From an uncultured Oscillospiraceae bacterium (lineage in GTDB: Bacteria > Bacillota > Clostridia > Oscillospirales > Oscillospiraceae): a stretch of DNA of 39,711 nucleotides. The notes beneath the pieces are model-generated. The model worked only from the letters and a program-made list of their open reading frames with translations, made no database searches and had not been told where the DNA came from. The position numbers were made by a program, and so were the translations under genes. The stretch is from NCBI GenBank assembly GCA_947589545.1, contig CANQBA010000036.1, positions 1-39,711 on the forward strand. The letters run 5' to 3'. This document shows positions 23,786-30,360 of the stretch, one piece after another; the first letter of the stretch is position 1; each line of letters opens with the position of its first letter.

Positions 23786-23925
23786 AAAAGACCGAATGCC
23801 CGGAGGAACACCCCTCCGATCACCGCCGTCAGGAGCCCCGTGGCGTAGGAGATCACCAGCTCCACGTCCGCCACGATTGCCCGCCGCCGTCTCGCCACGG
23901 GCGAAAGTCGTTCCCGCTCGTCCAT
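23782..23925 (-). CDS. Small single-pass membrane protein
   Basis: A 47-residue protein starting MDERERLSPVARRRRA, with a hydrophobic helix at residues ~20-42. ATG 23925 is preceded by AAGGTGGTGA; a longer frame to 24000 lacks a better site. Basic residues before the helix predict an inside N-terminus. Located in the early operon beside the excisionase-like gene. Confidence 0.5.
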   Translation of the reverse strand: MDERERLSPVARRRRAIVADVELVISYATGLLTAVIGGVFLRAFGLL

Positions 23926-23996
23926 CCCGTTCACCACCTTCCTATCTCTTGGCATACCAGCTTCAGGCGAGCCTGTCCACCGCTTCCACACTCCGT

Positions 23997-24221
23997 TCAC
24001 GCTCTCCGCCTCCGGTAGGTTCCGGCCATCGTCCGTGCGACAGGTTGAGCGGGGTGCATCGCTCTGGCGATGTACTCATCCACCGCTGATTCTGGTATCA
24101 GCACCTTCCCGCCCGGTTTTCTCTGTATGTAGGCCAAATGGCCGCCCAGCCGCATCTTATCCAGTGTGTCCTCACATACGTTCAGCCTCGCGGCGGCCTC
24201 TTTTCGGCTCAATAAAACCAT
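23997..24221 (-). CDS. Excisionase-like HTH protein
   Basis: A 74-residue MerR/excisionase-type winged helix protein. 'LLSRKEAAARLNVCEDTLDKMRLGGHLAYIQRKPGGKVLIPESAVDEYI' (here named by segments) has the helix-turn-helix, wing Lys/Pro/Gly and final helix of the HTH_17 group. In a prophage with a tyrosine integrase it would direct excision, although the integrase is distant (26.6 kb) and on the other strand. It may instead be an early regulator. Confidence 0.75.
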   Translation of the reverse strand: MVLLSRKEAAARLNVCEDTLDKMRLGGHLAYIQRKPGGKVLIPESAVDEYIARAMHPAQPVARTMAGTYRRRRA

Positions 24222-24284
24222 TTCTTTACCTCCTCCCCGTTCTGCTCTTTCTGTTCGGCGTGGCCTCCAGCGTTCTCATCGCTT

Positions 24285-24437
24285 TTATAGTATCAAGGCT
24301 CGGACTATAAGTAAGCCCACGAGCGCTCCCACAACGAACCAGAGAATGTACCTAAAGCCTTTCATGGGATCATCGCTTTCCAAATCTCTCACCCCTTTCC
24401 CGCCCGTTTCATCTGGGCGGGTCTTTTTTTCATCCAT
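24285..24437 (-). CDS. Small single-pass membrane protein
   Basis: A 50-residue protein starting MDEKKTRPDETGGK with a C-terminal membrane helix (YILWFVVGALVGLLIVRALIL). ATG 24437 follows AAGGAGGTGAG, a near-perfect ribosome site. It is the second gene of the lytic operon after the Cro-like gene. Function unknown. A terminator-like hairpin is encoded within its 5' codons on the other strand. Confidence 0.6.
   Translation of the reverse strand: MDEKKTRPDETGGKGVRDLESDDPMKGFRYILWFVVGALVGLLIVRALIL
24399..24430 (+). terminator. Intrinsic terminator on plus strand within a minus gene
   Basis: CCCGCCC (24399-24405), loop of nine, GGGCGGG (24415-24421), then TCTTTTTTT. It would stop plus-strand antisense transcription before the immunity promoters. 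It may be coincidental coding sequence (KKTRP..GG). Confidence 0.5.
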
Positions 24438-24469
24438 CCCGCTCACCTCCTTTTCCTTTTTTACCCCAT

Positions 24470-24679
24470 TCATCCAATTAAACTGGATTTTCGATTTAAA
24501 AAAATATTGTCGATACTCACTCCATAGACACGGCACAGCGCCTCAAGCTGGAATGCTTTTGGCGATGTTTTGCCGTTTTCCCAGCTCCAAATCGTTGATG
24601 TATCAACGCCTATGCGCTCTCCTGCCTGTTTTTGAGTCAAATTCGCGTTGACTCTGGCCGCTTTTAATGTTACTTGCAT
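24470..24679 (-). CDS. Cro-like XRE regulator
   Basis: A 69-residue HTH protein starting MQVTLKAARVNANLTQKQAGERIG. The helix-turn-helix is around 'TQKQAGERIGVDTSTIWSWENGK'. ATG 24679 follows GGGGAGGTGA. It is the first gene of the minus-strand lytic operon, transcribed from the promoter at 24708-24736, divergent from the CI-like gene. It is probably the Cro counterpart. A third operator-like site lies in its 3' end. Confidence 0.85.
   Translation of the reverse strand: MQVTLKAARVNANLTQKQAGERIGVDTSTIWSWENGKTSPKAFQLEALCRVYGVSIDNIFLNRKSSLIG
24474..24486. promoter_or_regulatory. Operator-like palindrome (copy 3)
   Basis: CCAATTAAACTGG differs by one base from the perfect operator CCAGTTAAACTGG at 24716-24728. 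It lies at the 3' end of the Cro-like gene, where a repressor could block transcription into the next genes. Confidence 0.55.
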
Positions 24680-24707
24680 TTTAGTCACCTCCCCTTGTTG
24701 TGAACAT

Positions 24708-24736
24708 AGTATAATCCAGTTAAACTGGCCTGTCAA
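24708..24736 (-). promoter_or_regulatory. Lytic promoter with embedded operator
   Basis: On the minus strand TTGACA (24736-24731) and TATACT (24713-24708) are 17 bases apart. The spacer contains the perfect 13-base palindrome CCAGTTAAACTGG (24716-24728, plus-strand reading). A repressor bound there would block the Cro-like gene and the whole lytic operon. Confidence 0.85.
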
Positions 24737-24765
24737 CAGTTTTTTTGGATTTTTTCAAAAAAATA

Positions 24766-24794
24766 TTGATTTTCAGCCAGTTACACTGTATAAT
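24766..24794 (+). promoter_or_regulatory. Repressor promoter with embedded operator
   Basis: TTGATT (24766-24771) and TATAAT (24789-24794) are 17 bases apart, upstream of the CI-like gene. The spacer has the imperfect operator CCAGTTACACTGT (24777-24789), weaker than the lytic-promoter site. This suggests autoregulation at higher repressor levels or control by the Cro-like protein. Confidence 0.82.
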
Positions 24795-24827
24795 GCAATT
24801 AAAATCTACGGGAGGGGAGAGCGGGAA

Positions 24828-25181
24828 ATGCCCGAATATGAAAGTAAGCTCATATTCCAGAAAAAATTTAATGACCTTCTGCGAGATCAAGACGTTACTC
24901 AAAAGGAAATCGCTAATATATGCGGTGTTTCTACTTCAACGGTATCAACTTGGAGCCAGGGGCTGAATATGCCGCGAATGGATAAGATTGAGATACTGGC
25001 CAATCATTTTGGACTTCCAAAATCCTATTTCATTGAGCACGAGTCTCATGACATCGACTTTGATGATTTTACTTATGCTATGCATAATGAAACTAAAAAT
25101 CTTTCGAAAGAATCAAAAGAGCGTCTTTTACAAATGGCTCGGTTTTTTTCCGAGGAAGAGCGAAAGAAGGGCGGCAATTGA
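24828..25181 (+). CDS. CI-like phage repressor, short form
   Basis: A 117-residue XRE protein starting MPEYESKLIFQKKFNDLLRDQ (ATG 24828 after GGAGGGGAGA). The HTH lies at residues ~20-45 with recognition helix 'VSTSTVSTWSQGL'. The C-terminal ~50 residues are helical, with no LexA-type peptidase domain. Such repressors are inactivated not by RecA-stimulated self-cleavage but often by a neighbouring ImmA/IrrE-type protease, which here overlaps it. Confidence 0.86.
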   Translation: MPEYESKLIFQKKFNDLLRDQDVTQKEIANICGVSTSTVSTWSQGLNMPRMDKIEILANHFGLPKSYFIEHESHDIDFDDFTYAMHNETKNLSKESKERLLQMARFFSEEERKKGGN

Positions 25182-25594
25182 ACGTTCTATCCCTATATGA
25201 CGAAATCGGCGCTATGGGGACGAGCTTCTACATATGGGACTTAGGGAAAGAACAAGTGGCTACCATCGAAATGAATGGCCATTATGGCATTTTTATGGAT
25301 TTCGATACCATAGAAACAACTGCCGAGGAATCTGTTTTGATTGCTCACGAGGGTGGTCACATTGCAACTGGCTCCACTCACAGCATTGGCAGTCCCTATG
25401 AAATAATTGAGCAGCATGAAAATCGCGCTGATAAATGGGCAATAAAAAAGCTCATTCCTAAGGACGAGTTGGACAAAGCGATAGCAAAAGGCTACACCGA
25501 GATATGGGACTTAGCGGATTATTTCAACGTTACAGAAGACTTCATGAAAAAAGCCGTGTGGTTATATAAAACCGGCAGTCTTGCAGCACCGTGA
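25178..25594 (+). CDS. ImmA/IrrE-type metallopeptidase
   Basis: A 138-residue M78-type protease. The zinc motif is HEGGH (His57-Glu58-His61), with a third ligand probably Glu81 in 'HENRADKWAIKKLIP', a conserved block of the family. It starts with TTG 25178, overlapping the repressor stop (TTGA). In ICEBs1, ImmA cleaves the ImmR repressor to trigger excision. The same job for the adjacent CI-like protein is inferred from the arrangement. Confidence 0.86.
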   Translation: MNVLSLYDEIGAMGTSFYIWDLGKEQVATIEMNGHYGIFMDFDTIETTAEESVLIAHEGGHIATGSTHSIGSPYEIIEQHENRADKWAIKKLIPKDELDKAIAKGYTEIWDLADYFNVTEDFMKKAVWLYKTGSLAAP

Positions 25595-25654
25595 TTTTTG
25601 CTGTGCCTTTTCTTCAATTATCAGACAAAATTCAAGATATAAGAAGGCAGACAT

Positions 25655-26461
25655 ATGCGCAACAGGATTTTTGAAATCATAGAGCTGGCACATGAGAATG
25701 ACCGTGCAAGTACAATATACGATTCATTCATGATGTTAGTTATATTTGTAAGCCTTGTACCACTTGCATTTAAGGGAACATCCCCTGCATTTAGTGTAAT
25801 TGATTCAATCTCCACCGCTATTTTTATTCTTGATTATCTGCTCCGTTTGCTGACAGCTGATAAGAAACTTAAAAAAAGCGCTTTATCATTTTTGGTTTAC
25901 CCATTTACTCCTATGGCCATTGTTGACCTTATCGCGATTATACCATCATTTACGGGAATATTCTCCGGGCTCCGGCTGATGAAAATTCTTCGACTGCTCA
26001 GGACATTCAGAGTATTCCGCTCTTTCAAAATGTTCCGCTACGCAAAAAGCTTTCAAATTATTGTAGACGTGATTCGCGCCCAGCGTATACCTTTGCTGGC
26101 TGTCTGCTCCATGGCTGCCGGATACGTCCTTATATCCGCGCTGGTTATATTCAACGTGGAACCCGAAACCTTCAGCGACTTTTTTGAAGCTGTCTATTGG
26201 GCGACCGTTAGTTTGACAACTATGGGTTACGGCGATATCTATCCGGTAACAACTATCGGTCGAATCGTTACTATGGTTTCTTCCTTTGTCGGCATCGCAA
26301 TTGTCGCACTCCCTTCTGGCATTATCACCGCTGGATATATGGATAGGCTTAAAGAAGAGCAAAATCGTCAGATTATAGTAACAAATAGTCCTAACAATGG
26401 CTTAAGCAACAATCAGAGTAAAATAACTGACCAAGAGACCAGTGGTTCTGATGCAATATGA
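25655..26461 (+). CDS. Voltage-gated potassium channel
   Basis: A 268-residue six-helix channel. S1-S3 occupy residues ~22-98; S4 is an arginine/lysine ladder 'LRLMKILRLLRTFRVFRSFKMFR' at ~106-128; S5 is ~145-167; the pore helix and selectivity filter are 'SLTTMGYGD' with TTMGYGD at 188-194; S6 runs ~203-228 with 'ALPSGI' near the gate. The C-terminal ~40 residues are polar, without an RCK domain. It lies alone between the immunity genes and integrase, on the plus strand, AT-richer than the structural genes, as expected of a lysogenic accessory (moron) gene. Expression in the lysogen is inferred. Confidence 0.9.
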   Translation: MRNRIFEIIELAHENDRASTIYDSFMMLVIFVSLVPLAFKGTSPAFSVIDSISTAIFILDYLLRLLTADKKLKKSALSFLVYPFTPMAIVDLIAIIPSFTGIFSGLRLMKILRLLRTFRVFRSFKMFRYAKSFQIIVDVIRAQRIPLLAVCSMAAGYVLISALVIFNVEPETFSDFFEAVYWATVSLTTMGYGDIYPVTTIGRIVTMVSSFVGIAIVALPSGIITAGYMDRLKEEQNRQIIVTNSPNNGLSNNQSKITDQETSGSDAI

Positions 26462-26488
26462 TTTGTTCCCCAGCAGGCTGAAAAGCAC

Positions 26489-26525
26489 AAAAAAACCGCT
26501 CCCGATGTTGGCGCACCGGGAGCGG
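26489..26525 (-). terminator. Intrinsic terminator (minus strand)
   Basis: CCGCTCCCG and CGGGAGCGG pair around a 12-base loop. Read on the minus strand it is followed by TTTTTTT. It would stop transcripts moving left from the integrase region. On the plus strand no T-run follows, so it would terminate the channel mRNA poorly. Confidence 0.65.
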
Positions 26526-26623
26526 ACACAGCAAAATCCATCCAAACCCACTTTGTATAGCCCTTGCTGTGCCTAAAATATATCACATATTTAGGGGAAA
26601 CGCAAGGGGGAAAGGAGAAAACA

Positions 26624-27811
26624 ATGCCCCGCCCCAAAAAGCCCACGTATGAGTACGTGGCATCGCTCAAAAGCTACCGAAAGAGGATCAAGGACAGCGA
26701 CGGCAAGTACGTGGCGATTTACGGCAAAACCCCCGACGAGCTGACAGAAAAACTTGAGGCCGCACAACAAGCCATTCTTGATGCCGAGGAGAACGCCGCT
26801 AACCCCCTGGTTCGCGACTACGCCGCCGATTGGCTGAAGCTCGTCACTGCCGGCATGAAACCAAAAAACCGCGAGTCATACACCCAGGCCATTGACCTTC
26901 ACGTCGTCACTGTCATCGGCAATCTGCGTATGCGCGACGTGCGCCCAGATGATACCCGCATGGTCATGGTCGCGCTGGCCGGCATGTCCGACTCTCTCCA
27001 GAGCAAGGTTCTGAACACCATGCGCAAGATGTTCGAGAATGCCTTGGACAATGAGATGATTTCCAAGAACCCGTGCGATAAGCTCAAGAGCAAAGGGAAA
27101 AAGGCAAAGGAAAAAATCGCTCTGACAGCCGAACAAAAGCAGGTTCTGCTGGATGCCGTCAAGGGCACCAGGGCGGAGCCGTTCATCATGCTGGGCCTTT
27201 ACACCGGTATGCGCCGGGAGGAGCTTTTGGCCCTCCAATGGGATTGCGTCCATATGCCCAAAAAGAAAGAGCCGTATGTCGAAGTCAAGCGGGCCCTCCG
27301 TTGGGAGAAGAACCGGCCCGTGGTAGATGACGTTCTCAAGAGCGACGCCGCCTACCGGGTCATCGCTATCCCGGATCAGCTGGCCGAATACCTCAAGAGC
27401 ATCAAGCAGGACTCCGGGTACGTCGTTGGTGGCACTCCCCTGACGCAGACTCAGTTTAAAAACCTTTGGGCAATCGTCACCCGTCGGCAAGTTGGAGAGA
27501 GGACATATAGAGCGTCCAGGACAGAGACGCCGACGAAGATAACTTTTACCCGGGAGAAAGGGACAAAGAGCCGGGGTGGTGATTTCCGCTACACCATCGA
27601 CTTTGACGTGTCACCTCACATCCTCCGGCATACCTATATCACCGACCTGATACTCTCCGGAGCGAACCTGAAAACAGTCCAGTACCTGGCCGGTCACTCA
27701 GATATCAAAGTCACGCTGGACATCTACACACACCTCATGGATAAGAGCCCGAAAAAGCTCCTCGAAGAAGTTAATAAAGCGTTTGCGGTTAATTTTGAGG
27801 TTAAAAGCTAA
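26624..27811 (+). CDS. int: Phage tyrosine integrase
   Basis: A 395-residue site-specific recombinase. The N-terminal AP2-like arm-binding part (residues 1-55) and SAM-like core-binding part (~60-155) precede the catalytic domain. Catalytic residues: Arg197 in 'LYTGMRREELL', His332 and Arg335 in 'PHILRH', His358 in 'LAGHSD', and Tyr368 in 'LDIYTHL'. ATG 26624 follows AAAGGAG. Its 3' end is ~50 bases from the tRNA 3' fragment, as usual for phages that integrate in tRNA genes. Confidence 0.94.
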   Translation: MPRPKKPTYEYVASLKSYRKRIKDSDGKYVAIYGKTPDELTEKLEAAQQAILDAEENAANPLVRDYAADWLKLVTAGMKPKNRESYTQAIDLHVVTVIGNLRMRDVRPDDTRMVMVALAGMSDSLQSKVLNTMRKMFENALDNEMISKNPCDKLKSKGKKAKEKIALTAEQKQVLLDAVKGTRAEPFIMLGLYTGMRREELLALQWDCVHMPKKKEPYVEVKRALRWEKNRPVVDDVLKSDAAYRVIAIPDQLAEYLKSIKQDSGYVVGGTPLTQTQFKNLWAIVTRRQVGERTYRASRTETPTKITFTREKGTKSRGGDFRYTIDFDVSPHILRHTYITDLILSGANLKTVQYLAGHSDIKVTLDIYTHLMDKSPKKLLEEVNKAFAVNFEVKS

Positions 27812-27821
27812 AGAAAAACCT

Positions 27822-27848
27822 TAAACCCGTTGCGTTGCAACAGGTTTA
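27822..27848. repeat. Hairpin between integrase and attachment site
   Basis: TAAACC-C-GTTGC and GCAAC-A-GGTTTA pair around GTT with one mismatch. Without a clear T-run it is a weak terminator for int or an integrase-related inverted repeat. Confidence 0.5.
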
Positions 27849-27865
27849 GATGTTTAACCCAACAC

Positions 27866-27910
27866 TTCACACGCAGGAGGTCACTGGTTCGAGTCCAGCA
27901 GTCTCCACCA
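27866..27910 (+). pseudogene. tRNA 3' fragment, presumed attachment site (attR)
   Basis: The sequence from ~27866 resembles the 3' part of a tRNA: a stretch after the anticodon loop, the T arm CTGG-TTCGAGT-CCAG (27884-27898 region), acceptor strand AGTCTCC, discriminator A and CCA at 27908-27910. The upstream half does not pair as a tRNA, so this is a fragment. Integration into a tRNA 3' end leaves exactly such a copy. The loop might contain CAC (valine), uncertain. Confidence 0.75.
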
Positions 27911-27946
27911 AAAAGTCCCCAATTTCATCGAAATTGGGGACTTTTT
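27910..27946. terminator. Strong bidirectional terminator after the tRNA fragment
   Basis: A perfect inverted repeat of 17-base arms (AAAAAGTCCCCAATTTC / GAAATTGGGGACTTTTT) separated by ATC. It begins directly at the tRNA CCA end, as expected for the native tRNA terminator. T-runs occur on both strands. Confidence 0.9.
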
Positions 27947-27970
27947 ATAACTTTTTTGAGGTTTTCACTT

Positions 27971-28015
27971 GTGGGTCAGGTAGTGGGTCAGCCTTAGACC
28001 CACTACCTGACCCAC
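27971..28015. repeat. 19-base inverted repeat
   Basis: GTGGGTCAGGTAGTGGGTC and its exact reverse complement, separated by AGCCTTA. GTGGGTCA occurs twice within each arm. No T-run follows, so it is not a simple terminator. It may be a recombination or integrase-binding site of the element whose integrase remnant lies to the right. Confidence 0.75.
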
Positions 28016-28029
28016 TACTCAAAAGCGCA

Positions 28030-28078
28030 AAAAATCACCGGTCAGCACCGATTATGACGTGGCTGGCCGGTGATTTTT
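28030..28078 (-). terminator. Terminator of the integrase remnant
   Basis: AAAAATCACCGG and CCGGTGATTTTT form a hairpin with a long loop. It stands 6 bases after the stop of the minus-strand integrase fragment and has T-runs on both strands. Confidence 0.7.
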
Positions 28079-28083
28079 ATAGC

Positions 28084-28254
28084 TCACATCGCCCTGTTTA
28101 TAACCTCCCCAATCGTGTCCGCCGCGGCCTGTTTCATCTGGGTCGTGGCGTGGGTGTAGGTGTTCAGTGTGAAGCCGGCGGAGTAGTGGCCGAGGGCGTT
28201 GGAGAGGGTCTTTACGTCCACGCCGTTTTTCAGAGACAAGGTTGCGAAGGTGTG
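28084..28254 (-). pseudogene. C-terminal remnant of a second tyrosine integrase
   Basis: The minus strand from 28254 to the stop at 28084 encodes 56 residues beginning HTFATLSLKNGVDVKTLSNALGH and continuing to a typical integrase C-terminus. It has the catalytic GH (LGHYSAG) and Tyr (LNTYTH). The residue before HTFA should be the Arg of the HxxR box but is Gly, and the frame upstream no longer resembles an integrase. The gene was therefore cut at this point, most simply by insertion of the ICE starting at ~28255. Confidence 0.85.
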
Positions 28255-28304
28255 CCCTTGTGGTATATTAAGACCAACCCGGAAAAATCCAGGAATACCA
28301 AGGG
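28255..28304. repeat. Inverted repeat at the presumed ICE left end
   Basis: CCCTTGTGGTAT (28255-28266) is mirrored by ATACCAAGGG (28295-28304) with one extra base. It begins exactly at the break in the integrase remnant. It could be part of the recombinase binding site. The following 100 bases up to 28404 show no gene. Confidence 0.5.
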
Positions 28305-28404
28305 GTTTGAGGGAATTTGAGGCTTATTCTTTCTTCCTTTTCCAACTGAAAAATAAGTCGAAAAAAGGGCGGTGTTACATTAAGGACAAATCCATATCAG
28401 CGCG

Positions 28405-28442
28405 AGGGCGCTTCACTTTTACGGTGGAGCGCCCTATTTTTG
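28405..28442 (+). terminator. Terminator or attenuator before parB
   Basis: AGGGCGCT and AGCGCCCT around a 15-base loop, followed by ATTTTTG. It ends 26 bases before the parB start. It either isolates the ICE operon from outside transcription or attenuates it. Confidence 0.65.
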
Positions 28443-28468
28443 TACCCATTTTCGTAAAGGAGGCATCT

Positions 28469-29335
28469 ATGCCAGATCAAATCGAGGCCGTGGTCAGTGT
28501 TCCGCTGGACAGGCTGCGGCCATTTCCGAATCATCCGTTCAAGGTGAGGGACGATGACGCTATGAAGGAGACTGTTGAAAGCATGAAGCAGTTTGGGATT
28601 CTCGTACCGGCCATTGTCCGGCCGCTGGACGGCGGGGACTATGAGATCGTCGCCGGGCACAGGAGGGCCCACGCGGCGGAGCTGGCGGGGATTTCTGAGA
28701 TGCCCGCCATTGTGCGGGAGATGGACGATGACACCGCCGTTATTTTCATGGTGGACAGCAATCTCCAGCGGGAGGACATCCTGCCCAGCGAGAGGGCGGC
28801 GGCGTACAAGATGAAGCTGGAGGCTATAAAAAGGCAGGGTGAACGGCGGGATTTAACTTGTGCCCAAGTTGGGCACAAGTTGGATGGAAAGAAAAGTGTT
28901 CAAAAAGTGGCCGAAGCATCCGGAGAAAGCAAGACCCAAGTCCAACGGTATATCCGTCTCACCGAGCTTCAGCCGGAGCTTCAGGAGATGGTGGACAGGG
29001 GAAAAATCGGCCTTACCCCCGCCGTGGAGCTGTCGTATTTAAAGCCGGAGGAGCAGGCCGCCGTGGTGGAGACTATCGACAGCGAACAGGCCGTCCCCTC
29101 TCTGTCCCAGGCCCAAAGGATGAAGAAGCTGTCTCAGGAGGGCAGGCTGGACGAAGATTCGGTCCTCTCTATCATGTCCGAGCAGAAGAAGCCGGAGGCG
29201 TGGAACATCAGCCTGCCCATCGAGAGGCTCCAGAAATACTTTCCCCGGTCCTACACACCCCAGCGTATGGAGGAAACGATTATAAAGCTCCTGGAGGGCT
29301 GGGCCAAGAGGCGTCAGCAGAACCGGGAGCGTTAG
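28469..29335 (+). CDS. ParB/Spo0J-like partition protein
   Basis: A 288-residue protein (ATG 28469 after AAAGGAGG). The ParB N-terminal domain has 'LRPFPNHPFKVRDDDAM', the box 'IVAGHRRAHAAELAGISEMPAIV', and 'NLQREDILPSERAAAYKMKLEAI'. A central KorB-like HTH follows around 'GESKTQVQRYIRLTEL'. The first gene of many Clostridia ICEs, where it may stabilise the circular form. No ParA partner is visible in the window. Confidence 0.9.
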   Translation: MPDQIEAVVSVPLDRLRPFPNHPFKVRDDDAMKETVESMKQFGILVPAIVRPLDGGDYEIVAGHRRAHAAELAGISEMPAIVREMDDDTAVIFMVDSNLQREDILPSERAAAYKMKLEAIKRQGERRDLTCAQVGHKLDGKKSVQKVAEASGESKTQVQRYIRLTELQPELQEMVDRGKIGLTPAVELSYLKPEEQAAVVETIDSEQAVPSLSQAQRMKKLSQEGRLDEDSVLSIMSEQKKPEAWNISLPIERLQKYFPRSYTPQRMEETIIKLLEGWAKRRQQNRER

Positions 29336-29353
29336 GAATGAGGTCGTTAAGAA

Positions 29354-30223
29354 ATGGCAGTTTGCAGAGTTGAGAAAAACAGGAACTACACCACCATGTC
29401 CAACTACCACCTCCGGGATCGCAACCTCTCCAACAAGGCCAGGGGGCTGCTGTCCACCATGCTGTCACTCCCGGAGGATTGGGATTACACCACACGCGGC
29501 CTCGCCCTCATCTGCAAGGACGGCGTGGACAGCATCACCGCCCAGCTCAAGGAGCTGGAGCAGTACGGCTACCTCTCCCGCCGCAGATTGCGGGATGAAA
29601 ACGGGCGCATCACGGATATGGAGTACGTCATCTATGAGGAACCTCATACGGCCTCGCCAGATACGGCTTTACCATATACGGAAAACCCGGATATGGCTTC
29701 GCCGGATATGGAAAAGCCACGTCTGGAAAACCCCGCGCAAATAAATAAAGATATAAGAAATACAGAAAAACAAAATACTAATCTACTAAGTACCGATTCA
29801 TTCTCTTCCTCCCGCGAGAGCGCGGAAGCGAAGCGAAAGGACGCGATGCTGGAGAAAATGCGGGATTACCGTGAGATCGTCATGGACGCAATCAGCTATG
29901 ACGACCTTCTCCGGGACATTCCCCAGGAACGGGACCGGGTGGATGAGATGCTGGAGCTTATCGTCGAGACGGTCTGTACGTCAAAGCCTTTCGTCCGGGT
30001 GGCCGGGGCGGACTACCCCGCCGAGGCGGTACGGTCCAGGCTTCTGAAGCTGGACGGGGACCACATTCGGTTCGTTCTTGATTGCATGAGGGAGAACACC
30101 ACAAGGGTCCGCAACATCAAGCAATACCTGTTGACAGCTCTCTACAACGCCCCGGCAACCATCGGGAATTATTACACATCGCGTGTCCAGCATGATTTTT
30201 ACGGGGACAGCCCTCACGGTTAA
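29354..30223 (+). CDS. ICE replication initiator-like protein (DUF6017 type)
   Basis: A 289-residue protein. Residues ~1-95 form a RepA-like winged helix: 'YHLRDRNLSNKARGLLSTMLSLPEDWDYTTRGLA..DGVDSITAQLKELEQYGYL'. A Pro/Glu-rich linker with imperfect repeats (SPDMEKP, ENPDMASP) follows at ~105-130, and the C-terminal ~120 residues match the DUF6017 domain ('YREIVMDAISYDDLL..'). Known as the replication protein next to ParB in many Clostridia ICEs. A terminator overlaps its stop codon. Confidence 0.85.
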   Translation: MAVCRVEKNRNYTTMSNYHLRDRNLSNKARGLLSTMLSLPEDWDYTTRGLALICKDGVDSITAQLKELEQYGYLSRRRLRDENGRITDMEYVIYEEPHTASPDTALPYTENPDMASPDMEKPRLENPAQINKDIRNTEKQNTNLLSTDSFSSSRESAEAKRKDAMLEKMRDYREIVMDAISYDDLLRDIPQERDRVDEMLELIVETVCTSKPFVRVAGADYPAEAVRSRLLKLDGDHIRFVLDCMRENTTRVRNIKQYLLTALYNAPATIGNYYTSRVQHDFYGDSPHG

Positions 30224-30239
30224 ACGTGGGGGCTTTTTT
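30210..30239 (+). terminator. Terminator at the end of the replication gene
   Basis: GCCCTCACG and CGTGGGGGC (one G-T pair) around GTTAAA, followed by TTTTTT. It includes the stop codon of the rep gene and separates parB-rep from the surface-protein cluster. Confidence 0.85.
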
Positions 30240-30264
30240 CATACCCGGAGGAAGGAGGCAAAAC

Positions 30265-30303
30265 TTGTTCAAATTTCTGCACAGGCTGGTGGTTCCGCCT
30301 TAG
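30265..30303 (+). CDS. Possible 12-residue leader peptide
   Basis: TTG 30265 is placed 6 bases after AAGGAGG within GGAGGAAGGAGG and reads MFKFLHRLVVPP then TAG. The strong ribosome site directly after a terminator, with no gene attached, suggests a leader peptide or the stub of a lost gene. Confidence 0.35.
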   Translation: MFKFLHRLVVPP

Positions 30304-30360
30304 ACCGCCGCCAATTCGTCTCAAATCAAAAAAACGCCGAATACGGCAGAAGGAGATCGC

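Larger units (their letters stand above)
1..27910. mobile_element. Temperate HK97-type siphophage prophage (integrase-proximal part)
   Basis: Recognisable packaging, head, connector and tail genes lie in the canonical order on the minus strand. The immunity region and tyrosine integrase sit at the right end on the plus strand, beside a tRNA 3' fragment. The prophage continues left of base 1: the last tail gene is cut by the window edge, and no holin or lysis cassette, tail fibre or left attachment site is seen. All structural genes look intact, so the phage may still be functional. The long coiled-coil and hydrophobic tape measure and the gpG/gpGT frameshift pair indicate a long non-contractile tail; no sheath gene is seen. 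Confidence 0.93.

Noticed and set aside
27866..27910. Complete tRNA gene
   Set aside because: The 5' half does not form D arm or acceptor pairing; only the 3' part from the anticodon loop on is preserved, so it is an attachment-site copy.
28199..28468. N-terminal extension of ParB
   Set aside because: The 90 extra codons run through the integrase remnant, the inverted repeat and a terminator. ATG 28469 has a strong ribosome site and the family start.
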